A stretch of DNA of 64,000 bases from Bradyrhizobium sp. NP1 (lineage in GTDB: Bacteria; Pseudomonadota; Alphaproteobacteria; Rhizobiales; Xanthobacteraceae): NCBI RefSeq assembly GCF_030378205.1, contig NZ_CP127385.1:2086001-2150000 (forward strand). The letters are read 5' to 3'. Numbering within the stretch: the first letter of the stretch is position 1; each line of letters starts with the position of its first letter. The notes under the pieces are model-generated. The model was not told the origin of the DNA. It made no database searches and was given only the letters and a program-made list of their open reading frames with translations. A program made the translations under genes and the position numbers. This document shows, in pieces, positions 15,884 to 24,846 of this stretch.

Positions 15884-16684
15884 ATGGCGATCGGATCGCA
15901 GGCGGACGCCGCGGCACCAATGGTGTCGCTGCGTCGCGTCGGCAAGACCTATGAGTCGGCGCGGGGACCGGTATCTGCGCTGGTCGATATCGATCTCGAC
16001 ATCCGGCCGCGTGAATTTTTGAGCGTGGTTGGACCCTCCGGCTGCGGCAAGAGCACGTTGCTCAAGCTGGTCGCCGGTCTCGAAAACATTTCCAGCGGAA
16101 CGGTCGACATCGGCGGCCGCCCGCTCGATGGTCCGCCGGACCGGCTCGGTGTCGTATTCCAGCGCGACGTACTGCTCGACTGGCGCACCATCCTCGACAA
16201 TGTGCTGCTCTCGATCGAGTTCACGCGCACGCCGAGCGCAGCGGAGCGCACCCGGGCGATCGAGCTGTTGAAGCGCTTCGGGCTCGGCGGCTTCGAGCAC
16301 CGTTACCCCTGGGAATTGTCGGGCGGCATGCGGCAGCGCGCCTCGATCTGCCGCGCCCTGTTGACTGATCCGCAATTGCTGCTGATGGACGAGCCGTTCG
16401 GCGCGCTCGACGCCATGACGCGGGATGATCTCAATGTCGAGCTGGCGCAGATCTGGCAGGACACGCGCAAGACGCTTCTGTTCATCACCCATTCGATCGT
16501 GGAAGCGGTTTTCCTCTCCGATCGCGTGGTGATGATGAGCAAGGCGCCCGGCGTGATCGTCGACACCATCGAGATCGACCTGCCGCGGCCGCGGCGGCTG
16601 GCCATCCGCGACAGTGCCGAGTTCGGCGCCTACGTCCACCGTATCCGCCATCACTTCGCCGAGCTTGGGATCGTCAAGGAATGA
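15884..16684 (+). CDS. ABC transporter ATP-binding protein (SsuB/TauB-like)
   Basis: A 266-residue ATPase. Walker A is GPSGCGKST, the signature is ELSGGMRQRASICRALL, and Walker B is LLLMDEPFGALDAMTRDD, with the switch histidine in FITHSIVEAVFLSDRV. This is the nitrate/sulfonate/bicarbonate (SsuB/TauB) class. The ATG at 15884 follows the previous stop by one base; an in-frame ATG at 15866 would overlap the binding-protein gene by 17 bases. Its end overlaps the permease start. Confidence 0.93.
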   Translation: MAIGSQADAAAPMVSLRRVGKTYESARGPVSALVDIDLDIRPREFLSVVGPSGCGKSTLLKLVAGLENISSGTVDIGGRPLDGPPDRLGVVFQRDVLLDWRTILDNVLLSIEFTRTPSAAERTRAIELLKRFGLGGFEHRYPWELSGGMRQRASICRALLTDPQLLLMDEPFGALDAMTRDDLNVELAQIWQDTRKTLLFITHSIVEAVFLSDRVVMMSKAPGVIVDTIEIDLPRPRRLAIRDSAEFGAYVHRIRHHFAELGIVKE

Positions 16685-17487
16685 TGTCGCGCGTCAAACG
16701 CTGGCTGACCGGAGAGAGCGAGGCGCGCGACGTCGTCGTCATCCTCCTGATCACCCTGCTCGTGTGGGAGGCCGGGGTCCGCCTGTTCAAGCCGGAGCCG
16801 CTGATCCTGCCCGCGCCTTCGGTCATTGTGGCGGCATTCCTGGAGACGCCCGGCGTGTTCATGCGCCATCTCGGCTTCACGGTCGCGATGACCTGCATCG
16901 GCTTCGTGCTGTCCGTCGTGCTCGGCATCGCGCTTGCGGTCGGCATCGTCTATTCGCGCTTCCTCGAGCGCACGATCTATACGCTGCTCGTCGCGCTGAA
17001 TTCGATCCCGAAAGTGGCGCTGGCGCCGCTGTTCGTGATCTGGATGGGCACCGGACCCGAGCCCAAGGTCGCGATCGCGCTGATGCTCGCGATCTTTCCG
17101 ATCGTGATCGACACCGTGCTCGGCCTGCGCTCGGTCGACCCCGATATGCTGTATCTGGCGCGGGTGTCGAAGGCTTCGTCCTGGGCCATCCTGACCAAGA
17201 TCCGTTTTCCCTGCGCGTTGCCGAGCCTGTTTGCCGGCATGAAGGTCGCGATCTCCTTTGCGCTGGTCGGCGCCATCGTCGGCGAGTTCGTCGCCGGCAG
17301 CCGCGGCATCGGCTTCCAGATCCTGGTCGCGCAGGGACAGTTCGACACCATCCGGGTGTTCGTCTCGCTGCTCCTGCTCGGGCTGGTCGGCACCGTGCTG
17401 TTCTTCCTGGTCGATTATGCCGAGCGCTGGGTGCTGCCCTGGCACGTGTCGCAGCGCGGCCGCCACAGCCGCTCCACTGAGCGCTGA
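16681..17487 (+). CDS. ABC transporter permease (SsuC/TauC-like)
   Basis: A 268-residue inner-membrane permease with about six membrane segments, from VVVILLITLLVWEAGV near the N-terminus to the C-terminal SLLLLGLVGTVLFFLVDYAERW. The BPD_transp_1 EAA-like loop lies near LARVSKASSWAILTKIRFPCALPSL. The start codon overlaps the ATPase stop (ATG at 16681 or 16684). A single permease gene implies a homodimer with two ATPase and one binding-protein partner. Confidence 0.92.
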   Translation: MMSRVKRWLTGESEARDVVVILLITLLVWEAGVRLFKPEPLILPAPSVIVAAFLETPGVFMRHLGFTVAMTCIGFVLSVVLGIALAVGIVYSRFLERTIYTLLVALNSIPKVALAPLFVIWMGTGPEPKVAIALMLAIFPIVIDTVLGLRSVDPDMLYLARVSKASSWAILTKIRFPCALPSLFAGMKVAISFALVGAIVGEFVAGSRGIGFQILVAQGQFDTIRVFVSLLLLGLVGTVLFFLVDYAERWVLPWHVSQRGRHSRSTER

Positions 17488-18488
17488 TGACGACAGGGAA
17501 GGCAGGAGCGAACTGGCAGGGCTTCCTGGCGCTGACCGCCACCGCCGCGCTGTGGGGCAGCAACCACGTGGTCGCCCGCGCCGCGCGCGAGGCGGTGCCG
17601 CTGCCGGCGATGCTGTTCTGGCGCTGGTTTCCCGCGGCGATCGTGCTGACGATCGTGGCGCTGCCGGCGCTGCGATCGGCGTGGCCCGAGATCCGTCCGA
17701 GGCTGCGCGAGCTCGTGGTCGGCGGCGTCGTCGGTGTCGGCGTGTTCTCCTACCTGCTGTTCGGCGGCGCCTACCAGAGCCTTGCGATCGAGGTCGGCCT
17801 GATCAATGCGACGACGCCGGTCTGGGTCGCGTTGATGGCGTCGCGATCGGGCGAGGGCGCCTTCACGACAGCCATGAAATGGGGACTTGTGCTGGCGCTC
17901 GGCGGCACGGTGCTGATCATCACCAAGGGCCGGCCGCAGGCGCTCAGCGAACTGCACTTCAATCTCGGCAATCTCTGGTCGCTGCTCGCGGCGATCGCCT
18001 TTGCCTGGTTCTCGATCCAGGTTCGCGGCTGGACGCGTGTGATCGATCCCTTGTCGCTGACCACGGTGTCGGCCTGGGCGGGCCTCGCCGTCGTGATGCT
18101 GCCGGCCTATCTGGTCTGGATGCTGGCGGGCGGCCCCTGGCTCGTCTTCGAGGGCGCCGATCTCGGCTTCGCGCTGGCGGCGATCGGCTATATCGCGATC
18201 GGGCCGACCATGCTCGGCAACCTGTTCTATCTCTACGGCGTGGCGGTGGTCGGGCCGGCGCGCGCCGCCGCGTTCCTCTATCTCAGTCCGCTGTTCACCG
18301 TCACGTTCTCCGTGGCCTGGCTCGGCGAGCAGATCGCCTGGTTTCATGTCGCGGGCATCGCCGCGATCTTCGCAGGGCTCGCGCTGCTCGGACGCTCCGG
18401 TCCGAAGCGCGTGAGCGAGGGTACGCCCAGCCTGTCCGCGGCAGGCGAGCGGGCCTCACAACTCCCGCGCGTTGGAGAACGCAAATGA
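17487..18488 (+). CDS. EamA/DMT family transporter
   Basis: A 333-residue inner-membrane protein with two EamA repeats and about ten membrane segments. The N-terminal repeat begins GFLALTATAALWGSNHVVARAA. Such proteins usually export metabolites or amino acids. Its start overlaps the permease stop by one base, making it the last gene of the hydantoinase/ABC operon, so it may export a product of the pathway. Its final 33 bases overlap the convergent scfR gene. The polar tail after SGPKRVSE may be a non-conserved extension. Confidence 0.85.
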   Translation: MTTGKAGANWQGFLALTATAALWGSNHVVARAAREAVPLPAMLFWRWFPAAIVLTIVALPALRSAWPEIRPRLRELVVGGVVGVGVFSYLLFGGAYQSLAIEVGLINATTPVWVALMASRSGEGAFTTAMKWGLVLALGGTVLIITKGRPQALSELHFNLGNLWSLLAAIAFAWFSIQVRGWTRVIDPLSLTTVSAWAGLAVVMLPAYLVWMLAGGPWLVFEGADLGFALAAIGYIAIGPTMLGNLFYLYGVAVVGPARAAAFLYLSPLFTVTFSVAWLGEQIAWFHVAGIAAIFAGLALLGRSGPKRVSEGTPSLSAAGERASQLPRVGERK

Positions 18489-19901
18489 GGAGATCCGGCG
18501 GGTGTTCTCGTCGAGGATCAGGGTGCGGGTGATCGGCGGCTCGGCGCGCTGGCTGCAGTTCTCGCGCTCGCACAGCCGGCAGTTGACGCCGATCGGTGTG
18601 CCCTCGGCATTCTCCAGGTCCATCCCGGCGGCATAGACGAGCTTCGCCGCATGGCGGATTTCGCAGCCCAGCCCGATTGCAAAGCGCGGCTGCGGCAGCG
18701 GATGCGGCACAGTCGGCCGGCGCACCATCTGCGCGATCGAGAAATAGCGCGAGCCGTCGGGCAGCTCGATCACCTGTTTCAGCAGCCGGTCCGGGGTGTC
18801 GAAAGTGGAGTGCACGTTCCATAAGGGGCAGGTGCCGCCGAACTTGGAGAACGGGAAGGTGCCGGAGGAAAACCGTTTCGAGACGTTGCCGGCGTTGTCG
18901 ACGCGCAGCATGAAGAAGGGGATGCCGCGCGCATTCGGCCGCGAGAGCGTGGTCAGGCGGTGGCAGACCTGCTCGAAGCCGGCGTTGAAGCGCTGCGCCA
19001 GCACGTGCACGTCGTAGCTGAGCTGCTCCGCGGCGGCATGGAAGGCCGCATAGGGCATCATCGCGGCGGCAGCGAAGTAATTCGCCAGTGTGATCCGGTA
19101 GAGCCGGCGCGGGGCATCGTCGAGCGGGCCGGCGCGGCCGATGATGCTCTCGATGCTGGCGCCGCATTCGGCCAAGGCGATCTGGAAGGCGAGCTGGAAG
19201 GTGCGCCCCGCGCCGTCGACGAGCTCGGATATCAGGAGCTGCCGGCGGTGGCGGTCGAAGCGGCGCAGCGTCTCGCGCATCACGTCGACCGGCATGACGC
19301 GAGTGACGATCGAGTGCTTCTCCCTCAGGCGCGCGGCGAGCGCGGCATAAAGCCCCTCGGCCGGCACGTCGAGCTCGTCGCGCAAGGCTTCCGCGGCCTG
19401 CTCGAGCTCGGGGAAATAATTGCGGTTGGCCTCGATCAGCTCGCGCACCCGCTCGATCGGGTTGGCCTCGAAGCGTGTGCCGTCCTCGCGGCTTGCGAAC
19501 TGCTCCGCCGCCATGGTCTCGCCGCGCCGCGCCTCGGTATAGGCGGCATAGAGCCTTTGCAGCGAATGGGTCACGCCGGGGCAGAGCTCGGCGAGATCGC
19601 GCAGCTCCTGCTTTGGCACGTCGATCTGCCGGAACAGCGGATCGGAAAAGATCTCGTTCAGCTCGGCAAAGAAGCGGTCCTCGTCGGCGGTGGCGAGGTC
19701 GCGCAAATCGAGGTCGTAGGTCTCGGCGAGCCGCAGCAGGATCTGCGCCGTCACCGGGCGCTGGTTGCGCTCGATCAGGTTGACGTAGCTCGGCGAGATG
19801 CCGAGCCCCTCGGCGATCTGGGTCTGCGACAGGCCGAGCTGCTGGCGAATCCGGCGAAAGCGCGGGCCGACGAACAGCTTCTTTCCGGAATCCGCGGGCA
19901 T
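18456..19901 (-). CDS. ScfR/RamB-type short-chain acyl-CoA-responsive XRE regulator
   Basis: A 481-residue regulator. Residues ~12-68 are an XRE helix-turn-helix (RFRRIRQQLGLSQTQIAEGL, then SPSYVNLIERNQRPV). The middle holds an IrrE-like/DUF955 segment around AAMMPYAAFHAAAEQLSYDVHVLAQRF. The C-terminal DUF2083-like domain has a cysteine cluster (GCEIRHAAK, CRLCERENCSQR). This layout is that of RamB and the ScfR family, known to control acetate, propionate and glyoxylate-shunt genes in response to acyl-CoAs. It is transcribed divergently from isocitrate lyase, as expected for its target. An A/T-rich direct repeat lies just upstream of its start. Confidence 0.9.
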   Translation of the reverse strand: MPADSGKKLFVGPRFRRIRQQLGLSQTQIAEGLGISPSYVNLIERNQRPVTAQILLRLAETYDLDLRDLATADEDRFFAELNEIFSDPLFRQIDVPKQELRDLAELCPGVTHSLQRLYAAYTEARRGETMAAEQFASREDGTRFEANPIERVRELIEANRNYFPELEQAAEALRDELDVPAEGLYAALAARLREKHSIVTRVMPVDVMRETLRRFDRHRRQLLISELVDGAGRTFQLAFQIALAECGASIESIIGRAGPLDDAPRRLYRITLANYFAAAAMMPYAAFHAAAEQLSYDVHVLAQRFNAGFEQVCHRLTTLSRPNARGIPFFMLRVDNAGNVSKRFSSGTFPFSKFGGTCPLWNVHSTFDTPDRLLKQVIELPDGSRYFSIAQMVRRPTVPHPLPQPRFAIGLGCEIRHAAKLVYAAGMDLENAEGTPIGVNCRLCERENCSQRAEPPITRTLILDENTRRISSFAFSNAREL

Positions 19902-19919
19902 GGCAGCCTCACTGACCTA

Positions 19920-19939
19920 TTTGTGACAAAATTTACAAA
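19920..19939. promoter_or_regulatory. Candidate ScfR operator
   Basis: TTTGTGAC, four A, then TTTACAAA give two related half-sites with a 12-base period, close to the TTTGCAAA-N4-TTTGCAAA site reported for the ScfR member PccR of Rhodobacter sphaeroides. The first half also forms TTTGTGACAAA, an inverted repeat around one base. It lies 19 bases upstream of the scfR start and ~190 bases from the aceA start. The rest of the 19902-20132 gap is A/T-rich for this genome and holds the divergent promoters. Confidence 0.5.
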
Positions 19940-20132
19940 GTGACATATATGACAAGTTCAGATGTTACATGACATCACCATTCAAATGCAAGCGGTCTAG
20001 CGGAACAAGGGGGATTCGCGTTTACGTCTCGCCACGCATTTCGCAATGCACTGTCAAGAATGTATGGCGAAGACAAACCCTGCAGAGAAGACGACCGCTG
20101 CAGATTTGTCGTCACCGAGAGGGATCACCGAC

Positions 20133-21770
20133 ATGAACTTCCAACCGCGCGGCGTGAGCGACAAGGCCATCCAGGGCCCGGCTTCCTATCACAGCGAGAT
20201 CGAGGCGGCCGAAGCGCTCCTCAAGACCAAGGAGACCTGGAACGGCGTGACCGCCGAAGCCGTGGCGCGCATGCGTCTGCAGAACCGCTTCAAGACCGGC
20301 CTCGACGTTGCCCGCTACACGGCGGCGCTGATGCGTGCCGACATGGCCGCCTATGACGCGGACAGCACGAAGTACACCCAGTCGCTCGGTTGCTGGCACG
20401 GCTTCATCGCCCAGCAGAAGCTGATCTCGGTCAAGAAGCATTTCGGCAATACCGATCGCCGCTACCTGTACCTTTCTGGCTGGATGATCGCGGCTCTCCG
20501 CTCCGAGTTCGGACCGCTGCCGGACCAGTCGATGCACGAGAAGACCTCAGTGCCGGCGCTGATCGAAGAACTCTACACCTTCCTGCGCCAGGCCGACTCG
20601 CGCGAGCTGAACGATATCTTCCGCAGCCTCGACGCTGCCCGCAAGGAAGGCGACAAGGCCAAGGAAAAGGCCCTGATCGAGAAGATCGATAACTTCCAGA
20701 CGCACGTCGTGCCCGTCATCGCCGATATCGACGCCGGCTTTGGCAACGCGGAAGCGACCTATCTGCTCGCCAGGAAGATGATCGAAGCAGGCGCTTGCGC
20801 CTTGCAGATCGAAAATCAGGTGTCCGACGAGAAGCAGTGCGGCCACCAGGACGGCAAGGTGACCGTGCCGCACGAGGTCTTCCTTGCGAAGATCCGGGCC
20901 TGCCGCCACGCGTTCCTCGAGCTCGGCGTCGAAGACGGCATCATCGTGACCCGTACCGATTCTCTCGGTGCCGGCCTGACGCAGCAGATTGCCGTGAGCC
21001 ACAAGCCCGGCGATATCGGCGATCAGTACAACGGCTTCCTTGATTGCGAGGAAGTGACGGCCGCCAACGCCAGGAACGGCGACGTGATCATCAACCAGAA
21101 CGGCAAGATGATGCGGCCGAAGCGGCTTGCCAGCAATCTCTACCAGTTCCGTCCCGGTACCGGTGAAGATCGTTGCGTGCTCGACTGCATCACCTCGCTG
21201 CAGAACGGCGCCGACCTGCTGTGGATCGAAACCGAGAAGCCGCATATCGAGCAGATCGCCAAGATGGTCGACCGCATTCGCAAGGTGATTCCGAACGCGA
21301 AGCTGGCCTACAACAACTCGCCGTCCTTCAACTGGACGCTCAACTTCCGTTGGCAGGTCTACGACGCGATGAAGCAGGCCGGCAAGGACGTCAGCAAGTA
21401 CAATCGTGCCGAACTGATGAAGGCGGAATACGATGACACGCCGCTGGCGATCGAGGCCGACGAGCGTATCCGCACCTTCCAGGCCGATTCGGCAAAGCGT
21501 GCCGGTATCTTCCATCACCTGATCACGTTGCCGACCTATCACACGGCAGCTCTGTCGACCGACAATCTCGCGAGGGAATATTTCGGCGAGCAGGGCATGC
21601 TTGGGTACGTGAAGAACGTTCAGCGTGCGGAGATCCGTCAGGGCATTGCCTGCGTGAAGCATCAGAACATGGCAGGATCCGACATCGGCGACGATCACAA
21701 GGAATACTTCGCTGGCGAGGCCGCTCTGAAGGCGGGCGGCGCCCACAATACGATGAACCAGTTCGGCTAA
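20133..21770 (+). CDS. aceA: Isocitrate lyase
   Basis: A 545-residue enzyme that splits isocitrate into glyoxylate and succinate, the first step of the glyoxylate shunt for growth on acetate and fatty acids. The metal-binding region DIDAGFGNAEATY and the active-site cysteine C236 in KQCGHQDGK are present; the motif is KQCGH rather than the commoner KKCGH. The length places it with the longer bacterial isoform (~530-550 residues) rather than the ~430-residue E. coli type. I chose the ATG at 20133 (GAGGGA upstream, conserved MNFQPRGVSDKAIQGP start); in-frame ATGs at 20046 and 20064 would add up to 29 residues. It is divergent from its likely regulator. Confidence 0.95.
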   Translation: MNFQPRGVSDKAIQGPASYHSEIEAAEALLKTKETWNGVTAEAVARMRLQNRFKTGLDVARYTAALMRADMAAYDADSTKYTQSLGCWHGFIAQQKLISVKKHFGNTDRRYLYLSGWMIAALRSEFGPLPDQSMHEKTSVPALIEELYTFLRQADSRELNDIFRSLDAARKEGDKAKEKALIEKIDNFQTHVVPVIADIDAGFGNAEATYLLARKMIEAGACALQIENQVSDEKQCGHQDGKVTVPHEVFLAKIRACRHAFLELGVEDGIIVTRTDSLGAGLTQQIAVSHKPGDIGDQYNGFLDCEEVTAANARNGDVIINQNGKMMRPKRLASNLYQFRPGTGEDRCVLDCITSLQNGADLLWIETEKPHIEQIAKMVDRIRKVIPNAKLAYNNSPSFNWTLNFRWQVYDAMKQAGKDVSKYNRAELMKAEYDDTPLAIEADERIRTFQADSAKRAGIFHHLITLPTYHTAALSTDNLAREYFGEQGMLGYVKNVQRAEIRQGIACVKHQNMAGSDIGDDHKEYFAGEAALKAGGAHNTMNQFG

Positions 21771-21785
21771 CGTTGGAGACTGAAA

Positions 21786-21995
21786 ATGACCACAGGCAGT
21801 AATTTCTGGGTGATTGGCGGCGAGTTCGGCTCGATGAACTTCCACAAGCTCGTGGAAGGCTCGGCCCAGGTCAGGGGTCCGTTCAAGACCCGCAAGGAAG
21901 CCGAGGACTGCTGGCGCGAGGTCTCGGAAGAGAGCCGCCACAAGGCCGGCGTGCGCTTCTCGATCGTGGAGGAGCCCTCGCGCGTCCCGGCTTGA
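21786..21995 (+). CDS. DUF4170 family small protein
   Basis: A 69-residue soluble protein (FWVIGGEFGSMNFHKLVEGS, GPFKTRKEAEDCWREVSEE). It matches DUF4170, a short alphaproteobacterial family of unknown function. It starts 15 bases after aceA, with GGAG upstream, so it is probably co-transcribed with it. It is followed by a strong terminator. Confidence 0.85.
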   Translation: MTTGSNFWVIGGEFGSMNFHKLVEGSAQVRGPFKTRKEAEDCWREVSEESRHKAGVRFSIVEEPSRVPA

Positions 21996-22038
21996 GCCGG
22001 GGCGGTCGACCCTGACAAGTCAAGAAACGTCCAAGGAG

Positions 22039-22083
22039 CGAACGGCCTCATCCGGCCTTGCCGGGTGGGGCCGTTCGATTTTT
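22039..22083 (+). terminator. Rho-independent terminator after aceA-DUF4170
   Basis: A perfect 9-bp stem (CGAACGGCC 22039-22047, GGCCGTTCG 22069-22077) encloses a second hairpin (CCGGC 22052-22056 with GCCGG 22060-22064) and is followed by ATTTTT. It should end the aceA-DUF4170 transcript. Confidence 0.85.
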
Positions 22084-22189
22084 GGAACAGCGTCGCCGAG
22101 CCACCCCCGGGAACGAGCCGCCTTTGCGGCCGGCGACGTTACTGCTAGGGTCAAGTCAGATTTAACCCTTCAAGGACAGGGCCGGGGTA

Positions 22190-22744
22190 ATGTCAGACGC
22201 GCAGAACAGTGGCAACGAGGCCCGCGAGATGCGACCGACGCGGCTGCGCGATGCCTTGCGTCAGGCGCGGATCGAGGCCGCCGACCGCACCGGCGTCGTG
22301 GTCGAGCTGCGCGATGCGGAAGTCGCCCGGCTGGAGATCCTCAACGAGGCACTCGATCCCTTGTTCGCGCAGATGCCCGACAACATCGACATGTTCGATC
22401 GCGGCATCAGCCAGGGCGAAACGCCGCGGCTGTGGATCGACGTGGTCGCCCACATCGTGATGGGGCGCGACAAGCGCATCTATCGCTTCGTGCAGGATAC
22501 GCGCTTCGGCCGCACCGTGCTTGCCGAGTCCCACGACGTGCCCGCAATCGTCGATGCGGTGACCGACTATGTCGCGCGCCGCATGGTCGAGCGCGAACAT
22601 GCACTCGCCGTGACGCCGGCGAGCGAGTCGCCCATCGAGACAACGCGCCGCCGTGGCGGTTTCGGCGTGTTCCTGCTCGGCTTCATCCTCGGTGCGGCCG
22701 CGCTGTTCGCGCTGGCGCTGTTTTCAAGCCTGAACAATTTCTGA
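22190..22744 (+). CDS. Conserved hypothetical protein with C-terminal membrane anchor
   Basis: A 184-residue protein. Residues ~1-145 are soluble (DALRQARIEAADRTGVVVEL, LWIDVVAHIVMGRDKRIYRF, DYVARRMVEREHAL). A basic RRRGG boundary leads to one hydrophobic helix (FGVFLLGFILGAAALFALAL) near the C-terminus, so it is probably tail-anchored in the inner membrane with the bulk in the cytoplasm. I know similar unnamed proteins from Rhizobiales, but no function. Confidence 0.75.
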   Translation: MSDAQNSGNEAREMRPTRLRDALRQARIEAADRTGVVVELRDAEVARLEILNEALDPLFAQMPDNIDMFDRGISQGETPRLWIDVVAHIVMGRDKRIYRFVQDTRFGRTVLAESHDVPAIVDAVTDYVARRMVEREHALAVTPASESPIETTRRRGGFGVFLLGFILGAAALFALALFSSLNNF

Positions 22745-22804
22745 CGCCGTTTTCCCGGCGTGGCGAGCGAGGCTAGTGGAGCGGATTTGACGTTCGCTGG
22801 ACCA

Positions 22805-23692
22805 CTAGATCAGCCGGATGCGCCGGATTTCCCGCACCGTGAGCTGGTTGTCGATGCCGCGTACCGCCTGCTCGCAGCGCCAGGCATTGCCGTCGCGCTC
22901 GATCCGCAACAGGTTGTAGGCGGCTGCCGGATGGCGGCCGCGGGCGAGCGCGGAAGCAGCCGGCACGCCGAGCGAGGGGATGCGGCCGTCCGGCCCCTCG
23001 AACCACATGGTGGAATGGATGTGGTCATGACCGTGCAGCACCAGGTCGACGCCGTGTCGTTCGATCAGCGCGATCAGGCCCGCGGAATCGGTCAGCCGCT
23101 TGGGGCGTGAATCCGAACGCAGCGGATGGTGCACCAGCAGCACGCGAAAAGCCTCCTCGGCGGCGAGCTCGACCAGGATCTTCTCCAGCGCATCGAGCTG
23201 GGCGCGCCCGAGCGTCCCTGTCGCCATGAAGGGCGCCGTCGGCACCGCCGAGGACAGCCCGATCAGCGCCAGCAGGCCGCGCCGGCGCACGAAGGGATAG
23301 CTGATGCGGCCGTCGCCGGCATCGCCGCGCGAATAGTCGGCAAACGTCTCGGCGAAGCGATGTCGCATCGCGCGCACATAGGCGTCGTGATTTCCGGGAA
23401 CGGTGGTGACCCGGTCCGCCGGGCCGACCTGCCGGAGCCAGGCCAGCGCCGGCGCGAATTCCGCCTCCAGCGCCAGGTTGACGAGGTCGCCCGTCACCGC
23501 GACATGGTCCGGCGCCTGTGCCTGCATGTCGGTGACCAGCGTGTCGAGCACCTCGCGGCGATAATATTTGTGGCGGTTGCGGGTCCAGTTGAGATAGCCC
23601 AGCACGCGCTTGCCCGCGAGTTCGGCCAGCCTCGGCGCGGGCAGCGGCGGCAGATGCGGATCCGACAGATGGGCGAGGGTGAAGGCTGCCAT
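22805..23692 (-). CDS. Calcineurin-like metallophosphoesterase
   Basis: A 295-residue dinuclear metal phosphoesterase. All family motifs are visible: LSDPHL (D11, H13), VTGDLVN, VPGNHDAY, LLVHHPL and LHGHDHIHS. It belongs to the general calcineurin/cyclic-nucleotide phosphodiesterase-like group; the substrate cannot be told from sequence. I chose the ATG at 23692, where MAAFTLAHLSDPH begins, although the frame runs on to 24448 across the divergent NUDIX gene. The two genes share a 48-bp divergent gap. Confidence 0.88.
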   Translation of the reverse strand: MAAFTLAHLSDPHLPPLPAPRLAELAGKRVLGYLNWTRNRHKYYRREVLDTLVTDMQAQAPDHVAVTGDLVNLALEAEFAPALAWLRQVGPADRVTTVPGNHDAYVRAMRHRFAETFADYSRGDAGDGRISYPFVRRRGLLALIGLSSAVPTAPFMATGTLGRAQLDALEKILVELAAEEAFRVLLVHHPLRSDSRPKRLTDSAGLIALIERHGVDLVLHGHDHIHSTMWFEGPDGRIPSLGVPAASALARGRHPAAAYNLLRIERDGNAWRCEQAVRGIDNQLTVREIRRIRLI

Positions 23693-23740
23693 CTCAGGTC
23701 TATTGGCAAGCGGAAGCGGTCGGCGCAAGATCAAAACACG

Positions 23741-24232
23741 ATGTCGGGACACGAAAGCAATTGGCGAAGGCGGTTGGAGCCGCTGCTGCGAGGCCTTTTT
23801 CACCAATACTGGCGCGTTGCGCGCGGCATGACGCTCGGGGTGCGCGCCGTCGTCCTCGATGACAGCAACAAGGTGTTCCTGGTCAAGCATAGTTACGTCG
23901 CCGGCTGGCATCTGCCCGGAGGCGGCGTCGAGACCGGCGAGAGCCTCGGCGAGGCGTTGCGCCGCGAGCTGCGGGAGGAGGGACGGATCGAGCTTGCCGG
24001 CGAGCCGGCGCTGCACGGCCTGTTCTTCAACAGCCATGTTTCCCGGCGTGACCATGTCGCGGTCTATGTCGTGCGCCATTTCAGCCAGGACCGCCTTCCC
24101 GAGCCGAATCGCGAGATCGTGGCCTGCGGATTCTTCGCCACCGACGCGCTGCCCGCCGAGACGACCCACGGCACGCGGCTGCGGATTGCGGAAGTGCTCG
24201 ACGGCACGCCGCCGATGGCCACGTGGCGCTGA
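23741..24232 (+). CDS. NUDIX hydrolase
   Basis: A 163-residue NUDIX protein. The complete box GGGVETGESLGEALRRELRE continues EEGRIEL, and it precedes a typical mixed beta core. Such enzymes hydrolyse nucleoside-diphosphate derivatives; the N-terminal RRRLEPLLRGLFHQYWRVARGMTLGVRAVVLD is shared with a rhizobial subgroup of unknown substrate. The start is the ATG at 23741; the ribosome site is weak. It lies 81 bases upstream of the GNAT gene. Confidence 0.88.
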   Translation: MSGHESNWRRRLEPLLRGLFHQYWRVARGMTLGVRAVVLDDSNKVFLVKHSYVAGWHLPGGGVETGESLGEALRRELREEGRIELAGEPALHGLFFNSHVSRRDHVAVYVVRHFSQDRLPEPNREIVACGFFATDALPAETTHGTRLRIAEVLDGTPPMATWR

Positions 24233-24313
24233 GCCTCCGCTCCGGAACCGATGTGGCCGCGGCGAACGCGGCGATGGACCGCACCGCCCGCAGATGCTAT
24301 CTCGCGCTTCGCC

Positions 24314-24826
24314 ATGACCGACCTCTCCCTGACGATCCTGCCGGAAGCGCCGAACGACGCCCAGGCGATCGAGCGCCTGCACGAACGCACGTTCGGGCCC
24401 GGTCGCTTCGTGCTGAGCGCCTACCGGCTGCGCGAGCACGTGGATCACCTGCTCGAGCTGTCATTCACCGCGCGCATCGGCACGCTGCTGGTCGGCTCGG
24501 TTCGCCAATTGCCGATCTGCATCGGCGACACCAGGGCCTTGCTGCTCGGACCGCTCACGGTCGAGCCGCCGTTTCGCGACCGCGGTGTCGGCCGCGCGCT
24601 GCTCGAGCGCGCGCTCGAGGATGCCGGGACAAAAGGCCATCGTCTCGTCCTCTTGGTCGGTGACGAAGCCTATTATCGCCGGGTCGGCTTCAAGCCCGTG
24701 CCGAAGGGCCGCGCGATCATGCCCGGCCCCGTCGACTACGGCCGCCTCCTCGTCGCCGAGCTCGTCGACGGCGCGTTTGAGGGCGTATCCGGTCCGATCC
24801 GGCCGGACTGGAGCATGGCGCGCTAG
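24314..24826 (+). CDS. GNAT family N-acetyltransferase
   Basis: A 170-residue acetyltransferase. The acetyl-CoA pyrophosphate-binding motif is LLGPLTVEPPFRDRGVGRAL, followed by LLERALEDA and the motif-B segment VLLVGDEAYYRRVGFKPVP. It is close to the YhbS-like group, whose substrates are mostly unknown. I placed the start at the ATG at 24314; the upstream frame to 24251 is unsupported. Confidence 0.88.
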   Translation: MTDLSLTILPEAPNDAQAIERLHERTFGPGRFVLSAYRLREHVDHLLELSFTARIGTLLVGSVRQLPICIGDTRALLLGPLTVEPPFRDRGVGRALLERALEDAGTKGHRLVLLVGDEAYYRRVGFKPVPKGRAIMPGPVDYGRLLVAELVDGAFEGVSGPIRPDWSMAR

Positions 24827-24846
24827 CGTTTGCGCGAATCAGCGCG

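Noticed and set aside
20046..20132. 29 extra N-terminal residues of isocitrate lyase
   Set aside because: MHCQECMAK... does not look conserved, and GAGGGA precedes the ATG at 20133, where the known start begins. A longer form cannot be ruled out.
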